Assembly (NCBI GenBank): GCA_022315425.1
Contig: JAIUPT010000024.1
Coordinates: forward strand, 434,001-498,000
DNA: 64,000 nt
Direction: 5' to 3'
Source of the DNA: Pseudevernia furfuracea
Lineage: Eukaryota > Ascomycota > Lecanoromycetes > Lecanorales > Parmeliaceae
The notes below the pieces were generated by a model. That model ran no database searches, was not told where the DNA came from, and saw only the letters and a program-made list of their open reading frames with translations. Positions 22,337 to 35,707 of this stretch are shown here, in pieces. The position numbers and the translations under genes were made by a program. Position 1 is the stretch's first letter; every line of letters begins with the position of its first letter.

Positions 22337-23429
22337 TTACCGCTCTGATATAGAACTCAGCTCCACGCGTGGCACCCAAGCCAGCTCCGCCCGCGGTATC
22401 CCTTGTAGTTCATTTGGTCGTGGTATTCCATTGATCTCGTGAGAGGCAGCCTCGCCAATTTCAGTGGTGGCTTGAAAATCATCAGCCTGACTCGGTTCAG
22501 AGCGTTTGAGACCTTGGTCTTTGATTTTTGTCCGCCGAGAACGTAGGTAGTAGGTCAACAGCACGGCAATAATGAGGGCAATTCCGCTGAAAGTACTACC
22601 GATGCCGATCCCAGCCTTGGCAGCTGTACCTAGGGACTTAGAGGGCGATGATGCGGACGGTAGTTGTGCCGCAGCAGTCACCGTGGTAATTGCAGAGATT
22701 GCAGGCAATACCGTTGGTGATGATGATGATGAGGAGGAGGAGGAGGATGAGAGAGATGATGATGATGAGGAGGAGGATGAGAGAGATGATGAGAGTTGAG
22801 TTGCAGCAATTGTCGATGAAGCCGCAGTCGGCGGCGACGATGCTATTGCAAGAGTATCAGAGGCTCCACTGAGCAAGCTAAGGGCGGAGAGCCCCCATGT
22901 CCGTGGCGGCACAGCATCATTTGATGTAAGCCTGAAGGCCCCCTTCGGAGTGTTGGCGAAATCATCTCCGGAAAGATCCTCAAGCTGCATATGGCAGAGA
23001 CCATTGTAATAGTCGGGATATTGGAGTGACTGAGGGTTTGTGCCGTTTGTTGGCAATTCGGCGTGGTATGCTATTTTGCGGGCGATAATTAATCAATGTT
23101 TTAGCGCTCGCCTTTTCTCTTTCGAATTTCTTCTCTCATTCTTCTTGTTCTCATCGGAAGGGGCTTCTAAAGTGGATCTAGGACTTACCGGGTGTCTGGG
23201 ACTGAATGTTAGGGTAGCTGGGCGCACACCAGAGGTTCATATATGGGTTGGTGATGTTGGATGTCCAGGTGAAATACACAGTGTCAATATAGTTGTAGAT
23301 CAAACCGCTCGCGTCTGCGCTGGGATAGATCCAGTTCACATAGCCATTGCAAGACGACAGAAGAGTGCTTGATAAGACCAAGAAAATGATGGTGCTGCAA
23401 TGAGCATTGTGAAATCTGTGAAAAGACAT
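22337..23429 (-). CDS. Serine-rich single-pass membrane protein with signal peptide
   Basis: Two exons, complement of 23189-23429 and 22337-23070, are joined over a 118 bp intron (GTAAGT...AATAG) and encode 324 residues. The ATG at 23429 gives a signal peptide ending near TLLSSCNGYV. A short extracellular domain follows (YVNWIYPSADASGL, TVYFTWTSNITNPYMNLWC), then a long serine run encoded by GAT/GAG-type repeats on the plus strand. The single membrane helix is about GSTFSGIALIIAVLLTYYL, followed by a basic stop-transfer RSRRTK and a cytosolic tail of about 60 residues. The layout resembles fungal cell-wall sensors or WSC/MID2-like surface proteins, but no cysteine-rich WSC domain is visible. 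It is intact. Function is inferred only as plasma-membrane surface protein. Confidence 0.8.
22717..22796. repeat. GAT/GAG trinucleotide repeat coding for a serine tract
   Basis: A compound run of GATGAT, GAGGAG and GAGAGA units. On the coding minus strand it gives ATC/CTC-type triplets read as serine and a few leucines. The block GATGATGATGAGGAGGAGGA occurs twice with a spacer of GAGAGA. Length variation between strains is likely. Confidence 0.8.
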
Positions 23430-26400
23430 CAAGGAGTCGAGACCGTCGCATCTATGTCAACAATTAATTATAAGTTGAGTATTCTGAAAACAAAGCTGCA
23501 AATCGTTCAAAAACATAATTTCCTTGAGGGAAATGGATTTTGTATGAATTTTGTGTGAAATATGAAACAATTGAGGCTGAGGTTGAATCCTTTGGTGCCT
23601 TGTTTTTAACTGTTCCATGGGCCACACACAGGTCAGTTTCAAACGCCGTGTGTGGCCTTCTTTGCATTCAACAAAATGTCGCCGAATCAGGCTCAAACAA
23701 TAACGAACCTCGGATTGCGACAGAAGAGATCCTAACTTACGCTGTCAAATCTTGAATGAAAGATTGCCATCTCCACAAGCCAATCTAAGATTATGAATAT
23801 TGATGTTCCCATAGGCGAGCAAGTCCACGAAGTCGTCGGTCCGAAGCCTGTGTTCTAGGGACCACAATCTTCTCATATGGTGATATACCCCGAATCTGCT
23901 ATGCCAAAAGCTACGGTCTCTGAAATCGTGGAATCTAGCAATAACAACGGACCTGGCTCTAAAAATGCGACTGCTTCATCGACGACGTCTGTTGACCATC
24001 GTCAACACAGTGCGGGGTTACCTAATATACCCGATCAGGAGTCTGATGGGCCCCAGACCTCCCTCAGCCTGTGTGCCTAACACTGTCCCGTTGCGGAATT
24101 GCCTCGACCATACTGCACCCAAGCCTACCTTCAGGGGTTGACGAATGGCGTCGCGTCGGGCCTTTCGCGAGCGCTGGTTCTAAGAATGGTGAACCACACT
24201 TCCACGACCCAAGCCAAGAGCCGGAATGATCACATACCCGACAGGAAGAAAGTCTGTAGCTCGCTAGCAACCTGCTCAGAATCAAGCTTGAGCTGGGATG
24301 GTATTCCAGCCTGTGGTGACAGCAACCATAGCTGCTACTCTACAAGCGCCAAATGACACTGTTATCCCAAGTCGCATGCCTGGTGTTACTACTAACGCTT
24401 TGAATGTGGAATGTGCTGTTTGTTTGAAGACCCTCAATCCCCATAACATGCCCGAGCAAGAATCACGTCCTGCTGCAACCACGAACCATAGACCTGTACA
24501 TCATTTACGAACGGTATCCCATCCCGCGTAGAGGATTGTGTCGCCATACAATCGGTCTCCCCTGTATGACGTCTTGTACGCCGGAACCCTGTGACAAGTA
24601 GACGATGTCGCAAGTCTGCGAATCGATGGTCGTTTTTGTGTACAACAACGGCGCGGCTTCAGATCACGTTCCTGAGCCTCCTCTTCCAGCTCTTCATAGT
24701 AGGTCTCTCTGCTCCACTCGCTTTCACTTTTCTCCCTACTCTTGTACGAGGTGTCTGATTTCAAGAAGCAGCGGGATTTGAAGAGATAGGATATATTTGC
24801 AAGCGGATCTCTGTAGGCCATGGTCAATAATTGAGCTGAGACATATGGTCAGTAACGTCAAGAGCTCACCGGGAGGAACACGAAAGAAGTGGCACCGTGT
24901 ACTGGCAGGGGCTTCGATGGTGATGCCGTAGATGCTGGTCGAACCCGGCGCCATTCTCCGCTCCCGGTCCGCGGCGTGGATGACAGTCTGTCAGACTGGG
25001 TCAAGTGTAAGCAAAGTAAGTAAGCTCGATACATTTGTAAATCATATCATTGTGATTTTGCTTCACTAATGGACACAGAGCATCTGGTGAATGCCCTGCA
25101 GTTCTATGCGACGCGACGCGCTAGCGGCTTGGCATCCTCTGTGCCTTCTCAAGCCCAACTAGAATAAGGTACTTACGTTGGGAAACAGGCGACAACTTGA
25201 CAAGCCTAACGCATGTCTCAGCCTCTGGAAGAATAATTATGAAGTGCCACAAGTCGTTCGACCTGCTGAAAGCGTGTGCCAGCCGCGCTGACAGCTCGTC
25301 CGAGCACGTCCTTGCGTACCGTGCTTACTCTACTCCTCCCAGCAACGTCTTACAAAATGACCTCTCTGTTTCCTGAATCCCTGACCTCGCTTGACCTAAC
25401 GATACCATGCTCACTCCAACGTCGCCCTCAATGAGTCCCGGCTGCCTGCCTCGAATATGCTAGCCGCAGATAGCTTGGATCCTCCTTCCTCGAGCTCTAT
25501 CCCCCCACCCAGCAGGCCATGCACTGGGCAACGAACAAAAAGATAACCCTGGGCATTGTTAGTATTAGGATGGTGCCTGAACGGGGCCGCAAGGCCGCAA
25601 CAATATATTTGGGTGTGGGACCACGCCGGCAACCATAGAATCAGAAATAGCTTCTATCAACAGGCTGCGCTCTTACCTAGGATAGAAGGGTCGGTTGCGG
25701 ATCCAGGCACGCATTGGTGGTAATGAATCGAGCGGACACCTGCTATCCCACAAGGCTGAAAGACATTCAGTGAAGGATGGAGGGTGGTACTTGATGGGGC
25801 TCGTGCATGACCTCATGAGACGAGTCCGCCGGCGTCGTTGCAAAAGCGTGGCAGAAATTACGTACTCCGGCTGGACAACACCACCAGAGCTGGCAAGCAT
25901 GCTGTGGTGACACTGCTTCCATCCCACAAGGGAAACCAATGCGATGGTCAGGAGAAGGCCCAGGAGTGTGGGAGGCGAAGCACAGAAGACCACGAGGCCA
26001 CTATCACGAACTTTTTTGGGAGACTCTTACATATTCTAATTTGCGCCACCACCCATCCACATTCATTCACTATCCTCGGAGAATATAGCGTGGTAGTCTG
26101 ACTGGCGCCCGTTGAGAAGCGGAAGATCTTCCCAGGGAGCTTATTCTCATCAACAGGTAAGTTCTACGACATCTCGTCCAATTGACCAGCTCACCGACAC
26201 ACCGCCAAGTTCCTGATGAATCCGTCGAGGTCGGCCTCAAAAGATTTGTAGTCTTCGCTCGATATTTGATAGGACGGCTCCCGTGGCTACAAAATGCTCT
26301 TAGTTGCATTATCTAGCTCCTCCTGTACTTGCTTACCATGCAGCGAAATCTACGAAGTCAAGGGACGGACTCCTCCGAAGCGAGCGATCATGCGCTGCAG

Positions 26401-28125
26401 TGGATTCGCCCTCGCTATGCGACAGCCAATGAGAGCCTCTGGCAGTAGCCCGATCTCCCATGCTATCCTTGCTATCTTTGCGGGCCATGAGACCCTCTCC
26501 TGCCACTGATACCTAACGGTGTGCATGATTTGCACCCTTTCTCGATTATTCCTCAAACTTGGTTTTCTTTTTCCCATCGCAATTCGCTCGGTTCGTTCGT
26601 GCAAGATGAGAAAATAATTTCATGGCCGGCAACGATCATGGTCCGACCGTCAGGAACTCACCCTCACCACCAATCTCCAAGCAAGGGAATGCACGTGTGA
26701 ATTTACGAAGGCTTGCTGACCGCATTATAAGTACACGAAGCTGTAGTAACGTGGCCGCCAAGGGGATGATGATGCATGCCTCGCAGAAGCTTGCTTGCTT
26801 GCTTTTTGGAAGCATAGGGTGGGTCCGCGAGGTGCATTAGGGGCAATAAAAGATCTACAGGGCATCAAATCAAGGCAAGCGATCCAGCCCAGTCAAAAAC
26901 AAAGGAACAAAGAATCATGCTTTGACTTACCCACCTACCTATGTATTCCCTTCCTTTACACGAGTAGGATTGATTGCTTGATGCAGTCGTGTGCATGACC
27001 ATTGACCAGCGACCGCTGTCTTGTGTCCAGCTTACAGCGCCTCTCGCGGCGCCACATGATTATGCCCCAGCGCATTCATTCGCCGAAGGAATGGCTTAAC
27101 CGGTTGGGCTGTACCGAAAGTCCAATCCTTTTACATGCATTGCTGATCCCTATGAATCCGGGACCGACTGTTCTTTACGGAGCACTTGCATGATATAACC
27201 AAATAGGTACCTACCTACCAATCTCGATCAATAAATTGGATAGGAGCTACCTACTTTAGGAAGTGGCTTGTCTCTAAGCGAAGAATTGCGTCCAGCTTTT
27301 GGTGCATCATGCAGTGCAACCCCACTCTCGAGTCGAGTCTTGGACCCCGCGTCTGCTGTCGCCTGCATAACATTGAGAGGTAAAATGATGGAAATTTCAC
27401 GGTCCACAAGGCACAAGGCACCATCAACATCATCACCATTCACATGCAAGTCTTCTCGCTGCTTCCGAGATCCTTGATGTCAGGAATTTGGCGATTCGCT
27501 GGAGCATAAAATCCATGGTGCGCTTACAACCCCGTCTTATTATCCAAGCCGAACCGGCAAACTCGCCGACCCCACAATCTACGGTATTCAACTTGTTCTA
27601 TTCTCGGATACTCTAACTATCTTCCCTTCGAGTCCTCGGTCTGTCGGTCATCATGCATACTACCACTAATGTCAGCACTGGAAAGAAACCAGAAAAAAAA
27701 GGCGCACGTACATACATGACCGTACCTAACGTGATGCTCGTCCGCAGACGGCCCATCTAGAGTTCGCCTACGAGTACACCCCCTCGCCAGGTTTTTACTG
27801 AGCTCACCGCACGATTCCTGTAAACAAAGCGGTCATTCGATCTAAGTTTTCGTTAGTCTTGCAGATACGAGCTGACAAGACTGGTGCTTTTCTTCCTCTT
27901 CCCCCTCGTCCTATGATCATCATGCCGTCTCTACCGCTACTCGCTCGCTCGGCATGACCTGCTTACCCCTTACCTCTTCTCTCATATGCCTCAAGAGTAC
28001 CTTCATTCTTGTGACTTTCTTCGCGTTGTCTTCTCATAGTTGAGGGTGCACTTATGCACTTCGAAAAGCTTTCTCTCTTAATACTAATCTAATTGTCAAC
28101 TCGCCGCTATACCTCGCTTGCCAAG
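23430..28125. other. Gene-poor region of 4.7 kb
   Basis: No gene could be supported. Weak candidates are a plus-strand frame pair at 23877-24080 and 24298-24531, a minus-strand frame at 24736-24954 followed by 24501-24827 with acidic and basic stretches, and a minus-strand frame at 25673-25993 with one hydrophobic segment (LLGLLLTIALVSLVGW). None has conserved motifs or a clean splice model. Positions 26930-27260 contain several CCTACCTA and GGTACCTACC words. The last 400 bases are pyrimidine-rich and form the promoter and leader of the oxidase gene. Confidence 0.4.
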
Positions 28126-30435
28126 ATGCTTCGACTCCTCCCCCTGATTCTCGCCCTATCTTCCTCCTCTTTGTCTCACGCCAAACCCATCTCCGCTGAG
28201 GCTGCCAACGCGGGAGCTGCGTCCAGTTCAGCGGCATCCGAAGGAAAACTCTCCACCGAAGGCAGTACAACCTACGATGGCCAAGCGCTTGCTGCGATTC
28301 CTGCGGCCCCTTCGGTCTCGGAGGTCATTTCCGCTGCTATCTCCCAAGCCGGCTGGACTATCGTCGTCGACAGTCAGGAGACTTCGACTGGTAACATAGG
28401 GACCAACGCCATTGACGGCAACACCTCCACGTTTTGGCACTCGGAGTACTCACCGGTACTTGTACCATTTCCCCACAATGCCACAATTGACATGAAGACT
28501 GCCAGTCTCGTCGGCAGCATAACTTACCTTCCACGACAAGACGGGCAGGCCAACGGCAGAATTGGTGAACATATTATTCAGCTCAGGTAAGCAAACAGCC
28601 TGGGTTCTTGCTATCGATCGACGCTGATGTCTCTCGTGTGTAGTCCCGATGGTGTCACCTACACAACGGTAGCCATCGGCACATATGTCGATGACGCCAC
28701 CCTCAAGACGACGACCTTCACCCCCTTCACCGCTCGGTATGTGCGTATGATAGCCCTTTCCGAAGCCGGGGCCCGGGGGCCCTGGACCTCCGCCGCAGAA
28801 TTCAACGTTTACACTGCCGCCGCCGGGCCTCCATCGCCTGTCGGGAAGGGCGCATGGGTCATGACGGTCGATTTCCCCCTCGTACCTGTCTCCTTATCCC
28901 ATGAGTGGTCCACTGGTTCGCTACTCGCTTGGTCGTCGTATACTCCCAGCTCCTTTGGGGGCTCCCCGGGCACCACCACCTACACTGCGACCTACAATCC
29001 TGGGGCAGGTACTGTTACACAGGCGGTAATCACCAATGTGGATCATGACATGTTTTGCGAAGGACTGTCATTGGACTTCACTGGACGGATCATTGCTACT
29101 GGGGGAAATACCGACGCGGCCACGAGTTCTTATGACCCTACGGCCGGTGATTGGACTGCGCAAGCAGTAAGTTTGTCCTGCCCTTCTAATACCCATGTGG
29201 TCCTGTGCGTGTTCCAAGAAGCCCTCGCTAAATCTCAACGTTCCCAGAACCTGAACATTCCCCGCGGCTATCAAGCCCAAGTGACTACCTCCAATGGCAT
29301 GTTGTTCACGATAGGGGCATCATGGAGTGGAGGCCAAGGTGGCAAGAATGGCGAGATCTACAATCCCACTGCCAACACCTGGACTGAACTTTCTGGTTGC
29401 CCGGTTGCGCCTCTGCTCACTGCTGACGCGCAAGGTATGGATACCTTTTCCTTTGTCTGGTCTGGCGACAGTCAACCATGATGTACTCATGCTGAACATT
29501 GAATTCTAGGCGTCTATCGTGCCGATAACCATGCCTGGCTGTTCGGCTGGAGTTCCGGCTACGTCTTCCAAGGTGGTCCTTCCAAGGCTATGAACTGGTA
29601 TCTCACCACTGGAACTGGGGGTCAGACTGGAGTAGGGAACCGAGCATCGGATACCGATTCCATGTGCGGCAATGCCGTCATGTACGATGCGGTGGCTGGA
29701 AAAATCCTCACCGTTGGTGGATCACCAGACTACCAGGATTCCAACTCCACCGGCAACGCCCACATCATCACGTTAGGCACACCGCCAGCTACCCCCACGG
29801 TTACAACCATCGGCTCCATGGCTTACGCTCGCGCCTTCGCTAACGGTGTCGTCCTCCCCGACGGCACCGTCGCTGTTTTCGGCGGTCAAGTCTCCGCGGT
29901 TCCATTCTCAGACGCCACGTCCCAATACGTCCCCGAACTCTTCAATCCGGCCACCAACACCTTCACCCAAATGGCTCCCGCGGCTATTCCCCGCAATTAT
30001 CACTCGACTGCCCTCCTCAACTTCGACGGTACGGTGAGTAACGGCGGCGGCGGTCTCTGCGGCACCTGCGCTACCAATCACTTCGACATGCAGATCTGGA
30101 ATCCGCCATACCTCTACACCAGCTCCGGGGCCCTTGCTACCCGTCCAGTCATCAACAGCATCTCTGTCGGAAGTGTCAAAGTGGGCGGTACGTTCTCCAT
30201 CACGACCAACGTGGCGTGCAGTGCGTTCAGTATGATTCGCATGTCAAGCACAACGCATACGGTCAATACCGACCAGAGGAGGATTGCGTTGACGGCGGGT
30301 ACTACGGCTGGGACTACGTACACATTTACCGTGCCTGCGGATCCGGGGGTGGCATTGCCGGGGCACTGGATGGTGTGGGCGTTGGCGGGTGGGGTACCCA
30401 GCGTCAGCAAACAGGTGCAGGTAACACTGACCTAG
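28126..30435 (+). CDS. Galactose oxidase-type copper radical oxidase (AA5)
   Basis: Exons 28126-28586, 28644-29166, 29248-29434 and 29510-30435 join in phase over introns of 57, 81 and 75 bp to 698 residues. A signal peptide (MLRLLPLILALSSSSLSHA) is followed by an F5/8 type C (CBM32-like) domain with AIDGNTSTFWHSEY at about residues 105-118. Next come a seven-bladed Kelch propeller and a C-terminal immunoglobulin-like domain. All catalytic residues of galactose oxidase are present: Cys292 (MFCEG) and Tyr336 (RGYQ), which form the thioether cofactor; Trp354 (ASWSGG); Tyr554 and His555 (NYHS); and His640 (THTVNTDQRR). The enzyme would be secreted and oxidise primary alcohols such as the C6 of galactose to aldehydes, making hydrogen peroxide. 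ATG choice follows the signal peptide and an AAGATGC context. Intact and standing alone. Confidence 0.95.
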
Positions 30436-31217
30436 CGTGCGGGAAGGTATGGACCACGGTTGGCCTTGACCAGAAGAGGGACGCGTGATGACATGAAGGC
30501 TGAACTGCTCGTTACGAGAGTATCGTGATAATTTGTAATTCCGATAGCTAATTCATTCCCACGATGGAACTTGTCACCCGCTTGTGCTGCAGCCGGCTTT
30601 TCATCATTGTCAAGCTCGACACGGCTAACCCTAAAAAGGACCTTTTAGCGAGTCGTTGGTGCAGTGAGTTTTGCATGAGCCGAAGTTGTGCCAGACTGGA
30701 AATGTGGGCTGGACCCTGGGCTTTTTTTAAAGAAGGAGCTACTCGGTGCATATGATGGAAGTCCTTTTTTTTGGCGTCTCGGACTCTAGGTATGCGTAGA
30801 CGTAAGAGAGCTAGGTAAAAGTCATGCCACTACATATAGAGTACCTATAGAGGATAGAGTATCGATCATAAGGTACCCTTAGAGAAGGCTTCAAGCAGTA
30901 GAGTAGGGCTTTTCTGAGGGGGCCGCCGATATGGAGGCTATGACTGTACCTTATGTTGTAGCTTACTGACTGACTCTATGTAGAGTACATGGATGGGAGT
31001 CACGGTCGTCCAAAGTCCTCACTCCGCTCCGGTGATGATTGCATCGTGTGACCTACCTAGATAATGAATGTCGAGCTTTTTCGTATCCCTTTTCCTTTCC
31101 TTTCCTCAAGGAACCTTCATATCGCCGAGGCGCTTTTTTTTTTTCTCTCTTTCCTTTTCGCCTGCCGCCGAACATGCCTATGCCCTATGCGGGTTGGGTA
31201 TGGGGTTTTACCCGTCT

Positions 31218-31287
31218 TACATACATATATATATATATACATATATACATACCTTACATACACACATACATATGTATATACATACAT
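31218..31287. repeat. TACATA/TATATA microsatellite
   Basis: About 70 bases of alternating ATAC, TATA and ACAC units. Confidence 0.85.
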
Positions 31288-31721
31288 CTTCCATGACGTT
31301 TATAAAGCATGGACCATGTGGTATTAGGAAGGTGAGAGATTATGTAATGGATGTGCTCTACATATGCGGTTTTGTACGCAGGTATGTATGCGAGGGAAAT
31401 GCACCATCTTGAGCATAATGCATAAAAGTACAAATATACGAAAATCTTTTGCGGCTGCGCTATGGGCGCTATGCGGCTAGGCCCCCTCCAACTTTATGAA
31501 TTATATGTATCCTCTTGATGATACAGTCAGTAGTACTCATGAATCATAGATAGCATCATACATACTCTGGTACTCTGGTACTCCCCCTACACGTTAGAAC
31601 TTAGGTAGCAGACAAATCCTCTCATTATTCCTCAAAATCTCACTTTGACTTTTGGACCTGCTTAGAGTAAGCTGCTTAATGTCCCTCATAGCCGCACCGG
31701 GTGTCGGGAAATCGGATATAT

Positions 31722-31751
31722 TTTCATTCATTCATTCATTCATTCATTCAA
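31722..31751. repeat. (CATT)n tetranucleotide repeat
   Basis: Seven uninterrupted TTCA/CATT units. Confidence 0.9.
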
Positions 31752-32940
31752 TCGGTATTCTTCGTTAACGAAAAAGAGCAAAGATCCAAGAATGGCATCG
31801 TGGCAACAAGTACGGTAGGAAATGGACACGTCTTCTCTCAACAGGGGGTGACAGTGATATGTAGAGACATTATTGGATTGCGCGTTGCAGGACGCAGTTG
31901 AGAAAGGCTTTTGTCCCATCACATCAATCATGACCATGCCATTCCGCAAGATTTCAAATGCCGGATGATGACGCGCGTCCTACCTACCTACTTCCCGACG
32001 TACAGCTATGTATGTACCTATGTAATATGTATGCATCGTACCGGTTGAAGCTGCAGAGATGATGCGCGCAAACACAAAACAGAAGGATCTCGCGGGGCCC
32101 CGAGGACGTCCAGCGGGGAAAAATCCCACACGTCGGCCGCTGACAAGTGCGCGGCTCAACGGTTGCACACGGCTGAACGATATACCTAGGTATGGAGGGA
32201 AAGGAAGGGAAAATCGAAATCGCTGAGCGGCATGATCGGGACGGTTTTTCCATGCAGTTGCGGGAATTCCAAAATGGTTCGTCGCTTCTGTCTTCTTCCG
32301 GCTACATGCTTCCGGCTGTAGCGGAAAAAGGTTGCAGAGAGCAACAACCTCCATCGAACCCAAAGGAATAATGAAGAACCAGGAACCTGGGATGAAATTC
32401 ACCGGTTACAGTTCTACAAGTCTGTCACCACTCAACGCGTTCCAGAGAGCTCTCGAATACGAACACGAGACTCGATTCCCGTTCAAAGCTTGTCCTCCCG
32501 TCTGATTGCTCCACTCCCTCACACTGATACTTTGAAGCTTGGGATCTGTCTGGTCCCGCATCAAAAACAGTTCAAGCCACCAACGGCGGGGTTTTTTACG
32601 TCTCACAACCACCACGTGGTTTCCCCAAACTTCTGCATTGAGGCTCTGCATGCTTTGGGGCGCAAGCCACTTCGGGTTTCTGGTCCCCGTTTTACCGAAG
32701 ACCGTTCTTCAGCCGCATGGTTTCTCAGGCCAAATTTGTGACGGGAGCGGAAGATCAGAACTAATGGCCTAGGTATGTTATTTTCCGCAGTGCTCCCATA
32801 CGAAGCAAAACGGGGATAGAGAAGAGTAGTGAGGGAGAGCGCAGAAGTGGCGAAGGTGGGAAAATGTGTGTGGGTTGGTGGCGTTGAGAATATGTTCCTT
32901 ATCCGACTGACTACTGTCTCTTACTGGAGATGGAGGACGC

Positions 32941-32957
32941 GGGGGGGGGGGGGGGGG
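32941..32957. repeat. 17-base G homopolymer
   Basis: An uninterrupted G run. Length is likely unreliable in the assembly. Confidence 0.9.
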
Positions 32958-35670
32958 CGAATTTTTATTTTAGATGGTTACAAAAAACGACACCCCGAAC
33001 AGAAAGAAAGCATTTGAAGCAGCTCGGAAAACGACCATGCATCGATTCTCTACTTCTGCCCTCTCTGCATTAGAACTCAAACTTGTCGCGGTGGCCTCAA
33101 AAACCTCCTCAATTTACATGACTCTATACGGAAAATGCATCCATCATCTCTCTTTTCCTTATCTCTCAATCGTCCCTGCAACAACTTCCTCTTCAATGTT
33201 TTCCCCCTTCTAGAGAACCCGTCTCCACTCCCAACCCTCTCCTCCACACCAACCACCACGATTGCTCTACCAACAAAACCGCCCTTGCGATACTAAACAC
33301 CACCACCCCACCTCGCCCTGTCAGTTTCCCCGGGTAGCAACCACCCAGGACGGAAAAAGGTAGACGGCTACATCGCACAGCTACCTTACCCACCCTACCA
33401 ATTGGTGGGCGACTATCTGACAAACGACGCTACTGCTACTGCCTCGCAAGACCGCACCACCTGCCCGCTCCCAGCCGTCGACGAAGGGCTCCTTTGTCCC
33501 AACAATGGGAATACCACAACCGCCACCACCACAACGCCCCACTGTCATCACGCATCGTCTTTTTGCCAAGCGAGCCACGGCGGAGAGGAGGACTCGCAAG
33601 CGTCCGTTCCAAAACATGTGCATTTGTCATCTCGAACGCGACGGTGATTGGCGAGGATACTATGCTGTGTGTTCGTCGTGGCCTCGGAGGGTCATCGCAG
33701 GCGATGGTTGGGGAAGAGGGAGGGAGAGAGGGGGGTCGGGGGTGGAGAAAGATCACTGGTGCATGACGCTCGGTGATCATAATCTGGTGGGTGCGAGTGA
33801 TGGTGTTTTTGGGAACGCTCAGGAGAGGAGGAAGGGGGGGTGGTTAGGAGTCATCAGGAGCTCTTTGAGGACATGGACGATATGTGTGACTTCGTGTCGA
33901 AGGTAACGGAATTTTGTGACTCTTGCTCCTTGACATAACGCTTCTTGAAGGGTGGGAAAGATTGTGGAAGACCGCCTCCTTGTGGGTGTTATTTCGCGCC
34001 ATTTTGTATATACTCTTTCCCTCTTGCTTTCTCTGACGAGCCTGGGCTCCTGGGTCTCTACGGTAAGCCTGCTCTTCATGGCGGACTAACCGAGTAAATA
34101 GACTGGAACCTGGCATGATGACGGACCTATATCGGCCGTGGGCTTAGGGTTTGATTCCAAGTTCAACCAAAGACAGACCCAGGGGCGGGCCAGCCTTTAG
34201 AGTCACCTTGAATCTGGCAACAGAGAGTTTGTTCGCCAAACCGAACGCCATAGGTACTGTATAACCTCAATCGCGCTTATCTCTTTGACCGCAACACATT
34301 ACGCGGTTAAATTGAAAGATTATTGTATGAATCAATGAAAATGACTTTTCCTCGTCATATCGAGCAGCTCATCTGGCGTGGCTTGGATTCAAGGAGGTGT
34401 CGATGGTAACGGATCCGATGCTCATGTACAGGTTTGAATCCGTAGGATTAAGTAGTATGAAAGGTGCATCGACCAGCTATAGGACTGTCGTCGCCAGCAG
34501 TATTCTTCCAAACACGTACTCAAAGGAACAATCGGGATGCGTTGTTGATGTTCTAAGTGGCAACTAGACAGATGCATGTTTCAGAGGTGTGAAAATCCCG
34601 CGGGATGATTTAGCAGATGTCTAGGTAGTCTACATGATGTAGGATGATGTTTTGGTAGATGAAAAGTGTGTGGTCGTAGAAGGTCCATCAGTAACGTCAG
34701 GCATTGAGGTGGTAGCATACGCATGCTGGGACCTTTCGCATGGGAATGACCAGTTCCAATGAACTAAACCAAATGCCAATGAAATCCAAGGCTGCGGTCC
34801 GTCAGGGACGATCTCAGGACATTATGACTCTTTCAATAGAGCTGACCGCTGCAGTTCGGCGCCTTGCAATAACAATGCGTGCTTTCCAGATCCCTGTTGA
34901 GCTTTCCTGCCTGTCCCGACCGCAATGACGGTGAGCTCTCCACCTTGTTGATGTTAAGACCGGCATTTGTTTCCTAGAGTCACTTGAGCTGCCACTGTTA
35001 ATGCTCCGCACGACGCTGGCTGAGATTTATATACCCTCCTTCGATAGTGGCAGTCTTCATGACTGTAGTGTGATCCGCGCGACCTGGAATGAATGGCCTC
35101 AAGAAGGGCAAGGTGTTGAGGAACGGCATCAGCCTATCCTAGTTTGGCCATTTCCTCGACTGACCGAATTTGTCTTCTGATGGGCGGATCCCAGTCTCGT
35201 CGCGTTGATGACCAAGGATTCTTGATCCTGGTACAAGGAAGCTGTATTTTGCAAGATTGAAGGTGAGCTTAATCTAGACGAGTCGTGGAAGTAGTGTAAG
35301 TCTAAGAACTCTCCAAGATGGTCAAAAGAATTGAGCGCTGCCGGTCGGTTTTCAACAAAATAGTGGAAAGCAACAGTCTCAGACATCATGTCAGATAGAG
35401 CCATTGCTTACTTGCTTCTAGACTTTGCAATCATGATCGCCGCTATGGCTGATGAGTTCGGCTAAATTGTCATTATTTATTGCATCTATATAAATGAAGC
35501 CCTTGCTGCGTTGCATCAAGTGGTTATCGCCGCTGGATAGTGCAAGAAACTCGAGGGGGGATCTTGAAAAGCAGCATTGCAGGATCTTTTGTTGTAGGGA
35601 GCAGTTGAATGAGACATTTGTGAATCCCTTAGACCGAAGAATGCTGTACACGAGTGGACGGATGGATAAA

Positions 35671-35707
35671 AGGAAGCGGAAGCGGAAGCGGAAGCAGAAG
35701 CAGAACC
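35671..35707. repeat. GGAAGC hexanucleotide repeat
   Basis: About six units of GGAAGC grading into AGAAGC. The minus-strand translation would be Ser-Ala repeats. Confidence 0.85.

Noticed and set aside
33436..33906. Overlapping long frames on both strands
   Set aside because: Neither has conserved motifs or introns; low-complexity composition explains them. Kept only as a weak remark in the region entry.
34380..34445. Possible tRNA because of a GGTTTGAATCC-like T-arm
   Set aside because: No acceptor stem, D-arm or anticodon stem can be paired around it.
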